Source of the DNA: JBDNBY01 sp039767595
GTDB taxonomy: Bacteria; Pseudomonadota; Alphaproteobacteria; Rhodobacterales; Rhodobacteraceae
Reading direction: 5' to 3'
DNA: 21,908 nt
Assembly (NCBI GenBank): GCA_039767595.1
Contig: JBDNBY010000110.1
Location: 1 to 21,908 of the forward strand
Below the pieces are notes generated by a model. It ran no database searches. It saw only the letters and a program-made list of their open reading frames with translations, and had not been told where the DNA came from. Position numbers and translations under genes: made by a program. Shown here in pieces: positions 1 through 7,752 of this stretch. Numbering within the stretch: position 1 is the stretch's first letter; each line of letters begins with the position of its first letter.

Positions 1-111
1 GAGGCCAAAGGTTTTTACCTCACCCATGCCTATGTCTTTGCCCTAGAGCTTGACCATCCACAGGCGCCAAATTTACATGCCGCATTGGTCGAGATGGGCC
101 GCGAGGAATAG
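1..111 (+). CDS. 3' end of an unidentified protein gene (C-terminal 36 residues)
   Basis: Frame 1 is open from the window edge to a TAG at 109-111 and encodes a C-terminal tail of 36 residues beginning EAKGFYLTHAYVFALELDHP and ending MGREE. The tail looks like a helical pair with small and aromatic residues, which recalls TPR or Sel1-type helical repeats, but 36 residues are too few to assign a family. Codon use resembles the neighbouring genes. The gene converges on prfB with only 31 bp between the two stop codons and no obvious terminator hairpin. The function is unknown, and the rest of the gene lies outside the window. Confidence 0.55.
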   Translation, partial: EAKGFYLTHAYVFALELDHPQAPNLHAALVEMGREE

Positions 112-142
112 TCCCCTACATCGCCCATCCCCAAGGCCAATC

Positions 143-1270
143 TTAAATGTCGCCTTGCGCATCCGCGCGCGACTTGCCCGAGACATCCATCGCTAGAGTG
201 GCGGCCATCAAACCATCGAGATCCCCATCAAGCACCCCTTTGGTGTCAGAGGTCTCATGCCCTGTGCGCAGGTCTTTGACCATCTGATAGGGCTGCAACA
301 CATAAGAGCGAATTTGATTGCCCCAACCGGCCGAGCCTTTGTTTTCATGCGCTTCGTTGATCGATGCATTACGGCGATCCAACTCGAGTTGATAGAGCCG
401 CGACTTGAGGGCCTTCATCGCGATATCGCGGTTTTGGTGTTGCGATTTTTCCGAGGATGTCACGACAATGCCCGTCGGATTATGCGTGATCCGTACCGCC
501 GAGTCTGTGGTATTGACGTGCTGTCCCCCCGCCCCAGACGAGCGATAGGTATCAATGCGAATATCCGAGGGGTTGACCTCAATTTCAATATTATCATCCA
601 CCACTGGATACACCCAAACAGATGTAAACGAGGTGTGCCGCTTGGCCGCGCTGTCAAAGGGCGAGATCCGCACAAGGCGATGCACGCCGCTTTCGGATTT
701 CAACCAACCATAGGCGTTATGCCCTGTGATTTTATAAGTGATAGATTTGATCCCCGCCTCTTCGCCAGGGTTCATCGATTGCATTTCCACTGTATAGCCG
801 CGCCGCTCGGCCCACCGCGTGTACATACGCGCCAGTATCGAGGCCCAATCACAGCTCTCTGTGCCGCCGGCTCCGGCGTTAATCTCGAGGAAAGTATCGT
901 TGCTATCGGCCTCGCCATTCAAAAGCGCCTCGAGCTCTTTTTCCGCGGCCTTTAGCTTGAGGGCTGCGATCGCCTGCTCTGCATCTTCGACGATTTCGGC
1001 ATCTTCTTCCATCTCGCCCATTTCAATCAATTCGATTTGATCAGCCAGCTCTTGTTTAAGGGATGTGTAGTTCTCCATCCCGTCCAAAATAGATTGACGT
1101 TCGCGCATGATTTTTTGGGCATAGGCGGGATCATTCCACAGGTCAGGATCCTCAACGCGGGCATTGAGCTCTTCGAGCTTGTGCATCGCCTCGTCCCAAT
1201 CAAGCCGCTGATAAAGCAACGCGAGGGAGTTTTCGATGTCTTTGATAAAATTCTGCGTTTCTGCTCGCAT
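143..1270 (-). CDS. prfB: Peptide chain release factor 2 (RF2)
   Basis: Class I release factor that reads UGA and UAA stop codons and triggers hydrolysis of peptidyl-tRNA on the ribosome. The anticodon-like SPF tripeptide is at about residues 203-205 (in VRISPFDSA) and the catalytic GGQ loop at about 248-250 (SSGAGGQHVNTTDSA), numbered from the ATG at 1270. I prefer that ATG (375 aa) to the in-frame GTG at 1279 because an AGGTGG ribosome binding site lies 5 nt before it and overlaps the GTG. The protein begins MRAETQNF, as I recall for other Rhodobacterales RF2 proteins. The +1 programmed frameshift of E. coli prfB is absent: the equivalent site reads CTT GAT in frame. It follows mrcA on the same strand after about 76 bp and may be co-transcribed with it. 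Confidence 0.97.
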   Translation of the reverse strand: MRAETQNFIKDIENSLALLYQRLDWDEAMHKLEELNARVEDPDLWNDPAYAQKIMRERQSILDGMENYTSLKQELADQIELIEMGEMEEDAEIVEDAEQAIAALKLKAAEKELEALLNGEADSNDTFLEINAGAGGTESCDWASILARMYTRWAERRGYTVEMQSMNPGEEAGIKSITYKITGHNAYGWLKSESGVHRLVRISPFDSAAKRHTSFTSVWVYPVVDDNIEIEVNPSDIRIDTYRSSGAGGQHVNTTDSAVRITHNPTGIVVTSSEKSQHQNRDIAMKALKSRLYQLELDRRNASINEAHENKGSAGWGNQIRSYVLQPYQMVKDLRTGHETSDTKGVLDGDLDGLMAATLAMDVSGKSRADAQGDI

Positions 1271-1275
1271 GTTCG

Positions 1276-1281
1276 CCACCT
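1276..1281 (-). promoter_or_regulatory. Ribosome binding site that decides the prfB start
   Basis: On the minus strand AGGTGG sits 5 nt before the ATG at 1270 and overlaps the alternative GTG at 1279-1277, so the ATG is favoured. A small hairpin (TATGGG / CCCATA, 1288-1304) lies just upstream of it. Confidence 0.6.
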
Positions 1282-1346
1282 AATTTCTATGGGAGATACC
1301 CATATGCGCACGGCTTCCCCGAGGCAAGAGCCGCACCATGTGTTTG

Positions 1347-3941
1347 TCAGTATAATCCGCCCGAGCTCAGCGCCCCTGCCGACGCTTTGCCGCCAACGAT
1401 CGCATTGCCGCCAGATGAGTTGGTCACACGCTTGGGCAAGGCCGCCTGCACCTCTTCCAAAAGAGGCACATCCGCTCCCATGGCAAAACCGCCATCCATC
1501 GTCACACCAAACACGGGCTCTTCGCCTTCGCGGAAATACTCGGCAACCACGTTATCGCCTGTGGCCGTATCGGGCAAACGGGCGCCGGTGAACCGGTCAA
1601 TTTTAATAAACTGACCGCCCGAGGGGACGCGAAACGCCCCGCCGCCATAGGTTTTGATCGCCTCGCTCATAAACTCTTGGAACACCGGCGCGCACATGGA
1701 TCCGCCAAAGGCGCCCTTGCCCAATGGCTCTGGATTGTCATAGCCAATATAGCAGCCCGCCGACATATTCGACGTAAATCCAGTGAACCACACATCGCGC
1801 GCCTCGTTGGTCGTGCCTGTTTTACCGGCAACAGGCACAGGCAGATCAATGTATTGCGCCGCCGTCCCGCGATCGACCACCCCTTGCATCATCGAGGTCA
1901 GCTGATAGGCGGTGATTGCATTCATAACGCGCTCGCGCTTGGATAAGATCAACGGCGGTAGCCCCTCTGGGATGTTGGGATCGCTACACTCTGGGCACAG
2001 GCGCGGATCGTGTTTGTAGATTGTCTTGCCATAGCGGTCTTGGATTCGGTCGACCAAAGTCGGCTCAACCCGTTCACCGCCATTGGCGAACATCGCATAG
2101 GCCGAGACTACCTTATACAGCGTTGTCTCCATCGATCCAAGCGAGTTGGCGATATAGGCGGGCATCTCATCATAGACCCCGAAATCCTCGGCATAGCGGG
2201 CAATCGTGTCCATGCCGACCTCTTGGGCCAAGCGAATGGTCATCAAATTACGCGAGCGTTCAATCCCCGTGCGCATCGGCGTTGGACCATAAAATTTATT
2301 CGACGCATTTTTTGGCCGCCACACCCCTTCGGGTGTGTTCACTTCGATCGGGGCATCAATGATGATCGACGCAGGGCTTAGACCGCTATTGAGTGCGGCG
2401 GCATAGACAAAGGGTTTGAAATTCGACCCAGGCTGGCGCATTGCCTGCGTTGCGCGATTAAAGACAGAATGCTGATAAGAAAAGCCCCCTTGCATAGCAA
2501 TCACACGGCCAGAATTCACATCCATCGCGGCAAAGGCCCCTTGAATACGCGGGATTTGCCGCAAAGACCATTTCGGCTCTTGATCATTCCCGCGCTGCTG
2601 CACAAGGATCACATCCCCGACCGTCAATAGATCCGAGGCCACTTTGGCCACGCGCCCCTCGGTGCCATCTTCGCGCAAGGGGCGGGCCCATTGAACATCC
2701 TCGGCGGTGATCCAATGCCCATCGTCGTCGTTTTGAATATCTTCAATGCCAATACGCGCCGCGCGCTGTCCTAGTTCAAGAACAACGGCCGGATACCACG
2801 GGCTATCAATATCCACGTCCCGCGGCACTGAGGCCGAGGCCAAGGCGCTGCGCCATGCCTCTTCGTTCATTTGGTCCACCGCTTCGATCCGCGCGACAGG
2901 CCCGCGCCAAATGCCAAGACCGCGATCATATTCCTCAAGCTTGCGGCGCAACGCCTTGGCCGCAATCGCCTGAAGATCAGGGTTGATCGTCGCACGCACC
3001 GTGAGGCCGCCCGTAAAAAACTCTCCCTCGCCAAAGACTTGCGTCAGCTGCCGGCGAATTTCGTCCGTGTAATAATCGCGCGGCGGCAACGCAGCGCGAA
3101 AGGCCTCGAAATCACCATTTTGCACCGAGCGCAGCGGCTTGGCCTGTTCGCGCTCTTTTTCGGCATGGCTGATATAGCCGTTCTCGGCCATCTCGCGCAG
3201 CACGAAATTGCGCCGCTCGAGCAGCCGCGCTTTGCGGCGCACGGGATGATAGTCACTGGGCGCCTTGGGCAAAGAGGCCAAAAAGGCGGCCTCATGCGGA
3301 TCAAGCTCCGAGAGGGTTTTGTTAAAATAGGTCTGCGCCGCGGCGGTCACACCGTAGGAGTTTTGACCAAGGAAAATCTCATTGAGATACAGCTCTAGAA
3401 TTTGGTCTTTGCTTAAGGTTTGCTCAATGCGAGAGGCGAGGATCAGCTCTTTGATCTTCCGCTCCGCGCGGCGATCGGCCGAGAGCAAAAAGTTTTTGAC
3501 TACCTGCTGCGTGATGGTCGAGGCGCCGCGCACATCGCGCCCGCCCGAGCGGGCCGCATCGACCACCGCCGAGAGAATCCCGCGCGGATCATAGCCATTG
3601 TGCGTATAAAAATTCTTATCTTCTGCGGACACAAACGCCTGTTTGACCATGTCGGGCACTTGATCAATGGGCGTGAACAGGCGCCGCTCTTTGGCAAATT
3701 CATCAACGATCCGCCCTTCGCCTGAATAGATCCGGCTGATCGTAGGCGGTTTATATTGCGCCAAAAACGCATAATCCGGAAGGCCGCGACCAAACATCAT
3801 AAAGGTCATCAGCAAGGTCAACGCCCCGACCAAAAACCCTAATGTGACAAAGCTAAAGATCGCGCCGAACGTGCCCACAACAAAGTGAACACTGCCCCAC
3901 AATATGTTCGAAATGATCTTCAACCCGAGCTCCTTTTGCAT
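1347..3941 (-). CDS. mrcA: Penicillin-binding protein 1A, bifunctional transglycosylase/transpeptidase
   Basis: Class A PBP that polymerises glycan strands from lipid II and cross-links the peptides in the periplasm. Residues from about 10 to 50 form the N-terminal membrane anchor. The GT51 glycosyltransferase domain follows, with the catalytic glutamate in EDKNFYTHNGYD (E107), then RGASTITQQVVKN and YLNEIFLG. An OB-like insert spans roughly 340-460. The transpeptidase domain has SNFK (S506 nucleophile, K509), SRN (563-565) and KTG (707-709). At 864 aa it is normal for alphaproteobacterial PBP1A. The ATG at 3941 has only a weak Shine-Dalgarno sequence, whereas a TTG at 3923 (codon 7) is preceded by AAGGAG at an ideal 6 nt, so translation may start six codons later. 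It lies 23 bp downstream of a transporter gene and upstream of prfB, all on one strand. Confidence 0.96.
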   Translation of the reverse strand: MQKELGLKIISNILWGSVHFVVGTFGAIFSFVTLGFLVGALTLLMTFMMFGRGLPDYAFLAQYKPPTISRIYSGEGRIVDEFAKERRLFTPIDQVPDMVKQAFVSAEDKNFYTHNGYDPRGILSAVVDAARSGGRDVRGASTITQQVVKNFLLSADRRAERKIKELILASRIEQTLSKDQILELYLNEIFLGQNSYGVTAAAQTYFNKTLSELDPHEAAFLASLPKAPSDYHPVRRKARLLERRNFVLREMAENGYISHAEKEREQAKPLRSVQNGDFEAFRAALPPRDYYTDEIRRQLTQVFGEGEFFTGGLTVRATINPDLQAIAAKALRRKLEEYDRGLGIWRGPVARIEAVDQMNEEAWRSALASASVPRDVDIDSPWYPAVVLELGQRAARIGIEDIQNDDDGHWITAEDVQWARPLREDGTEGRVAKVASDLLTVGDVILVQQRGNDQEPKWSLRQIPRIQGAFAAMDVNSGRVIAMQGGFSYQHSVFNRATQAMRQPGSNFKPFVYAAALNSGLSPASIIIDAPIEVNTPEGVWRPKNASNKFYGPTPMRTGIERSRNLMTIRLAQEVGMDTIARYAEDFGVYDEMPAYIANSLGSMETTLYKVVSAYAMFANGGERVEPTLVDRIQDRYGKTIYKHDPRLCPECSDPNIPEGLPPLILSKRERVMNAITAYQLTSMMQGVVDRGTAAQYIDLPVPVAGKTGTTNEARDVWFTGFTSNMSAGCYIGYDNPEPLGKGAFGGSMCAPVFQEFMSEAIKTYGGGAFRVPSGGQFIKIDRFTGARLPDTATGDNVVAEYFREGEEPVFGVTMDGGFAMGADVPLLEEVQAALPKRVTNSSGGNAIVGGKASAGALSSGGLY
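3930..3935 (-). promoter_or_regulatory. Strong Shine-Dalgarno inside the annotated mrcA start region
   Basis: AAGGAG on the minus strand, 6 nt before a TTG codon at 3923-3921 that is in frame with mrcA. It suggests that TTG, rather than the ATG at 3941, may be the initiation codon; the protein would then begin MKIISNILWGS. Confidence 0.45.
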
Positions 3942-3964
3942 CGCCTACATCCGCTTAACACAGA

Positions 3965-4861
3965 TTAGAGCGCACCGCGCCTCTTTGGAGTGGAGTTAAT
4001 AAGGAAAATCCCCAATGCAACAAGTACCAAGGCCCCAATGGTCCAAAAATTGATCTCTTCTTGCAACAAGATTGCACCAAGTCCCACCGCCGCCACGGGG
4101 GAAATAAACCCAAAAGAGGCAACTCCAGAGGCGGAATACTTAGACAATAACCAAAACCACACTAAAAATCCCGTGCTCGCCACAAGAAATATGTGAAATG
4201 CCAAACCCCACAGGTGAATCGGCTCTAGCTCGCGGATCAGCGGGCCCATAAACGGCGCTGCGATCAGGAAAAATACCGCCGACAGCACCAATTGCCACAA
4301 CAAACCATGCTCTGGCGGCTCGTACCGCAGGGGCGAGATCTTCATCGTCAGGGCAATCGCCGCCCATCCCATCGCTCCAACCAGCGCCGCGATATCCCCG
4401 CCATAATTGGCCTCGCCGCTATCAGGGCGCAGCACAATCGCCCACACCACCCCACCAAAGGCACAGATCAACCCTGCCCCTTTGCGCAAGGTCAGCGTAT
4501 CGGACGGCAAATAAAAATGGCTCATCACGGCCAGCCACATCGGCATGGTGTAAAACAAAATCGACGCCCGCGAGACTGTGGTCCAATCCAAGGCCAAAAA
4601 CAGCGCGAAAAACTCAACAAAGAAAAAGATCGATAGCAATAGGCCAGAACGCCAATGCACCAAACTCGGCCATGTCAGACGCGGGTTGGCCCAAATCCAG
4701 ACCCCCAAGACAACTGCCGCCCCCGCAGAGCGGAGCCCAGCAAAGAAAATGGGCCCAAATCCACCATTCGTGACTTTGATCATCACTTGGTTCAACGCCA
4801 AGAACAGAGCAAACCCCGTGAGCCAAAGGGCGCCCGTTAAATCAACTTTTCTATCTTGCAT
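3965..4861 (-). CDS. DMT-superfamily (EamA) membrane transporter
   Basis: Integral membrane protein of 298 aa with about ten hydrophobic segments arranged as two EamA repeats (roughly residues 8-140 and 150-290). This is the architecture of drug/metabolite exporters in the inner membrane. The substrate cannot be read from the sequence. An upstream TTG (4903) would add 14 residues, but the ATG at 4861 has an AAGGGG about 8 nt before it and gives a cleaner N-terminus (MQDRKVDL followed by the first membrane helix). The C-terminus is short and basic (TPKRRGAL). It is divergent from the Fur-type regulator and 23 bp upstream of mrcA, so mrcA and prfB may share its transcript. Confidence 0.88.
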   Translation of the reverse strand: MQDRKVDLTGALWLTGFALFLALNQVMIKVTNGGFGPIFFAGLRSAGAAVVLGVWIWANPRLTWPSLVHWRSGLLLSIFFFVEFFALFLALDWTTVSRASILFYTMPMWLAVMSHFYLPSDTLTLRKGAGLICAFGGVVWAIVLRPDSGEANYGGDIAALVGAMGWAAIALTMKISPLRYEPPEHGLLWQLVLSAVFFLIAAPFMGPLIRELEPIHLWGLAFHIFLVASTGFLVWFWLLSKYSASGVASFGFISPVAAVGLGAILLQEEINFWTIGALVLVALGIFLINSTPKRRGAL

Positions 4862-4950
4862 CCATCTAGCCCCTTGTCGCACTATGCCAGTGGTAGTACC
4901 CAAGCCACAGTCTGTCTATGGCCATATTCACGAGTTTTACGAGCATACTT

Positions 4951-5379
4951 ATGACCAAACGCTCTCATATTGAGAAAACCACAATTGTCGAACGGTGCGA
5001 AGAGGCCGGCCTGCGCCTAACCGAACCGCGCCGTGTGATCGCCCAAGTGATTGAAACATCCGCGGACCACCCCGATGTCGAAGAGCTCTATTCGCGCGCC
5101 AATCAGATCGATGAGAGTATTTCCTTGGCCACGGTCTATCGCACGGTCAAACTCTTTGAAGAGCAAGGCATATTAGAGAAAATTGATTTTGGCGACGGAA
5201 GGTCGCGCTATGAGGATGCGCAGCGGGCGCATCATGATCATTTGATCGATTTAGAAACGGGCGATGTGCTCGAATTTGTCGATCCAGAGATTGAACGCCT
5301 CCAAGAGAGAATCGCAGAGAAATACGGCTATGAGCTCCGCGGTCATCGGCTCGAGCTTTTTGGTGTCAAAAAGCGATAA
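4951..5379 (+). CDS. Fur-family metal-responsive repressor, Mur/Fur type
   Basis: Cytoplasmic dimeric DNA-binding regulator of 142 aa. A winged-helix N-terminal half (GLRLTEPRRVIAQVI; TVYRTVKLFEEQGIL) is followed by a dimerisation domain. Likely metal ligands are H40, E88, H94, H95, D96, H97, E108 and H132, matching the S1/S2 ligand set of Fur. The structural-zinc cysteines of E. coli Fur are missing: CLDC is replaced by DLET and there is no C-terminal CxxC. This is the pattern of alphaproteobacterial Mur (manganese-responsive) proteins, so manganese rather than iron sensing is plausible but not shown. I chose the ATG at 4951 (MTKRSH) over the one at 4918; neither has a strong ribosome binding site. 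It lies between two EamA transporters and is divergent from the first. Confidence 0.88.
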   Translation: MTKRSHIEKTTIVERCEEAGLRLTEPRRVIAQVIETSADHPDVEELYSRANQIDESISLATVYRTVKLFEEQGILEKIDFGDGRSRYEDAQRAHHDHLIDLETGDVLEFVDPEIERLQERIAEKYGYELRGHRLELFGVKKR

Positions 5380-5439
5380 TAGGACTGGCATTGCCAACCT
5401 CTGCCGCCTAAGCTGACCCTCTGGTTTAGGGTGTGCCTC

Positions 5440-6321
5440 ATGAATATACGTGCCATTTTATTGATGATTTTTGCGATGGCAGGTTTTGCAATCGAAGATG
5501 TCTGCATCAAAATTCTCTATAACATGGGCGTGCCGCCGGGCATGATTTTGACGGTCTTGGCCGCACTTGGGGGCTGTGTGTTTCTTGGCATTGCCAAGGC
5601 CCAAGGCGCGATGTTTTTCTCGCCGATATTTTGGACGCCGCCAGTGTTATGGCGCAATCTTGGCGAGGCGATCGGCACATTGGGCTTTATGACGGCCATT
5701 GCCCTATCTGATATTTCAACCGCCTCGGCCATTTTGCAAGCCACGCCACTGGCTGTCACCATGGGCGCCGCCATGTTTTTGGGCGAGCCTGTCGGCTGGC
5801 GCCGTTGGAGCGCGATTGTCGCCGGCTTTATCGGGGTTTTGATCATAATCCGCCCTGGCATGGCGGGGTTTGACCCTCTCTCTCTCTTGGCGGTGCTCGG
5901 GGTGATGGGGCTATCGATGCGCGATGTCGCCACGCGCGCCTTGCCGAAAGATGCCTCTTCGACAATGCTCTCGACCTATTCATTTTGGATATTGGTGCCG
6001 CTCGGGATCGCTCAATTATATGTCATGGACACGCCCCCAGTGATGCCGCGCGAGGCCTATCTGCCGATGCTCTTTGCTGTCGGCATTGGCGTGATCGCCT
6101 ATTATGCACTTATCTCTGCGATGCGCCTTGGCCAGACTGCGGCTGTCACCCCATTTCGCTATACGCGATTGATCTTTGCCTTGGGCTTTGGGGTGTTTTT
6201 CTTTGGCGAGCGTCCCGATACATGGACCTATGTTGGGGCCTTTATTATTATTTTCTCAGGCCTCTACACATTTTGGCGCGAACAACAACGGACGCGCCGC
6301 GCCGCAAGCGTACTCTCTTGA
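5440..6321 (+). CDS. DMT-superfamily (EamA) membrane transporter
   Basis: Inner-membrane protein of 293 aa with about ten hydrophobic helices in two EamA repeats. The first repeat ends near SDISTASAILQATPLAVTM and the motif LGEPVGWRRW; the second ends with FFFGERPDTWTYVGAFIIIF. The two FLGEP/FFGERP motifs are the usual duplicated signature of this family. The substrate is unknown. The start is the ATG at 5440 (MNIRAILL), preceded by AGGG about 8 nt upstream; an in-frame GTG at 5431 is less likely. It follows the Fur-type gene by 60 bp, so co-transcription is possible. It is only distantly similar to the other EamA protein in this window and is not a recent duplicate. Confidence 0.88.
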   Translation: MNIRAILLMIFAMAGFAIEDVCIKILYNMGVPPGMILTVLAALGGCVFLGIAKAQGAMFFSPIFWTPPVLWRNLGEAIGTLGFMTAIALSDISTASAILQATPLAVTMGAAMFLGEPVGWRRWSAIVAGFIGVLIIIRPGMAGFDPLSLLAVLGVMGLSMRDVATRALPKDASSTMLSTYSFWILVPLGIAQLYVMDTPPVMPREAYLPMLFAVGIGVIAYYALISAMRLGQTAAVTPFRYTRLIFALGFGVFFFGERPDTWTYVGAFIIIFSGLYTFWREQQRTRRAASVLS

Positions 6322-6324
6322 TGC

Positions 6325-6347
6325 TGCAATGCCGCAACGTCATTGCA
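6325..6347. promoter_or_regulatory. Inverted repeat overlapping the eno -35 region
   Basis: TGCAATG (6325-6331) and CATTGCA (6341-6347) are perfect inverted repeats separated by 9 nt, just after the EamA stop codon. The right arm overlaps the proposed eno -35 element, so this could be an operator. There is no T-run to support a terminator. Confidence 0.35.
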
Positions 6348-6371
6348 CATAAGTAGGTCTTTGCCTATAAC
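6343..6371 (+). promoter_or_regulatory. Putative sigma-70-type promoter of eno
   Basis: TTGCAC (6343-6348), a 17-nt spacer, then TATAAC (6366-6371), which matches five of six bases of the -10 consensus. The predicted start near 6378 gives a leader of about 30 nt before the ribosome binding site GGAG and the eno ATG at 6408. Confidence 0.55.
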
Positions 6372-6407
6372 GCGGGTATTATCCAATGATCTATTCGGAG
6401 ACCTCCC

Positions 6408-7682
6408 ATGAGCACCATCGTTGATATCCATGCGCGCGAAATTCTCGACAGTCGCGGCAACCCCACTGTCGAAGTTGACGTCATCTTAGAAGACGGCACA
6501 CTTGGCCGCGCAGCCGTCCCATCAGGCGCCTCAACCGGCGCACATGAGGCCGTCGAGCGGCGCGATGGCGATACCGCCCGCTATATGGGCAAAGGCGTTT
6601 TGGACGCAGTCGGCGCCGTCAATGGCGAGATCGCAGATGCCTTGGCCGGGTTCGACGCCACCGAGCAAGAGGCGATTGACGCCGCGATGATCGAACTTGA
6701 CGGCACGCCGAACAAAGGCCGCCTTGGCGCCAATGCAATCTTGGGCGTTTCCATGGCGGCGGCCCATGCGGCGGCCGATGCGACAGCGCAACCGCTCTAT
6801 CGCTATATCGGGGGCACCTCGGCACGGGTCCTGCCGGTGCCCATGATGAATATCATCAACGGCGGCGAACACGCGGACAACCCCATTGATATCCAAGAAT
6901 TCATGATCATGCCAGTGAGCGCGGAAAACATTCGCGAGGCCGTGCGCATGGGATCCGAAGTGTTCCACACATTGAAAAAAGAGCTATCTGCCGCGGGCCT
7001 ATCAACCGGCATTGGCGATGAGGGCGGCTTTGCGCCGAACCTCAGTTCGACCCGCGATGCTCTTGATTTCATTTTGAAATCTATCGAAAAGGCGGGCTAC
7101 ACTCCTGGGGATGACATCCATCTCGCCCTCGATTGCGCCTCGACGGAATATTACAAAGACGGCCATTACGTTTATAGCGGCGAAGGCAAAACACTCTCAT
7201 CCGCGGACAATGTCGCCTATCTCGAGGCGCTCGTGAATGACTATCCGATCATCTCGATCGAAGATGGCATGGCCGAGGATGATTGGGACGGCTGGCAGCA
7301 GTTGACCCAAACTTTGGGCGACCGTGTTCAATTGGTGGGCGACGACCTCTTTGTCACCAACCCCGAGCGTTTGGCACAGGGGATCGAGCGTGGCTGCGCC
7401 AACTCGATGCTCGTCAAAGTCAATCAAATCGGCACATTATCCGAAACGCTGCGCGCCGTTGAAATGGCCCATCGGGCGCGGTTCACTAATGTGATGTCAC
7501 ACCGCTCGGGCGAAACCGAAGATGCGACAATCGCCGATCTGGCCGTTGCGACCAATTGCGGTCAAATCAAAACGGGCTCATTGGCGCGTTCTGACCGGCT
7601 CGCGAAATATAACCAATTGATCCGGATCGAGGAAATGCTCGATACATCGGCCATCTACGCCGGCCGCTCGATCCTGCGCTAA
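6408..7682 (+). CDS. eno: Enolase (phosphopyruvate hydratase)
   Basis: Cytoplasmic magnesium enzyme that interconverts 2-phosphoglycerate and phosphoenolpyruvate in glycolysis and gluconeogenesis. The protein is 424 aa, the normal bacterial length. The N-terminal capping domain contains ILDSRGNPTVEVDV and the substrate loop VPSGASTGAHEAVE. The barrel carries the catalytic E205 (GIGDEGGFAPN) and K337 (LVKVNQIGTL), metal ligands D242, E285 and D312, and the SHRSGETED signature at 364-372. The start ATG has GGAG about 8 nt upstream. A good promoter precedes it and a palindromic terminator follows directly. In many alphaproteobacteria eno lies next to ftsB and pdhA; here it stands alone and pgk takes that place. 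Confidence 0.99.
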   Translation: MSTIVDIHAREILDSRGNPTVEVDVILEDGTLGRAAVPSGASTGAHEAVERRDGDTARYMGKGVLDAVGAVNGEIADALAGFDATEQEAIDAAMIELDGTPNKGRLGANAILGVSMAAAHAAADATAQPLYRYIGGTSARVLPVPMMNIINGGEHADNPIDIQEFMIMPVSAENIREAVRMGSEVFHTLKKELSAAGLSTGIGDEGGFAPNLSSTRDALDFILKSIEKAGYTPGDDIHLALDCASTEYYKDGHYVYSGEGKTLSSADNVAYLEALVNDYPIISIEDGMAEDDWDGWQQLTQTLGDRVQLVGDDLFVTNPERLAQGIERGCANSMLVKVNQIGTLSETLRAVEMAHRARFTNVMSHRSGETEDATIADLAVATNCGQIKTGSLARSDRLAKYNQLIRIEEMLDTSAIYAGRSILR

Positions 7683-7687
7683 CGCCC

Positions 7688-7720
7688 AAAAGGCCAATGT
7701 CACCGTGACATTGGCCTTTT
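7688..7720. terminator. Two-way rho-independent terminator between eno and pgi
   Basis: A near-perfect 33-bp palindrome: AAAAGGCCAATGTCA (7688-7702), a 3-nt centre, and its exact complement (7706-7720). The arms begin with A4 and end with T4, so it can end transcription of eno (plus) and of the convergent pgi operon (minus). It begins 6 bp after the eno stop codon. Confidence 0.9.
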
Positions 7721-7752
7721 CGTCTCTGCTCCGCGGTGCCTGCACGGCGATG

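Noticed and set aside
257..955. Open frame of about 232 codons on the plus strand inside prfB
   Set aside because: Antisense shadow of prfB; rich in His, Arg and Cys with no motif.
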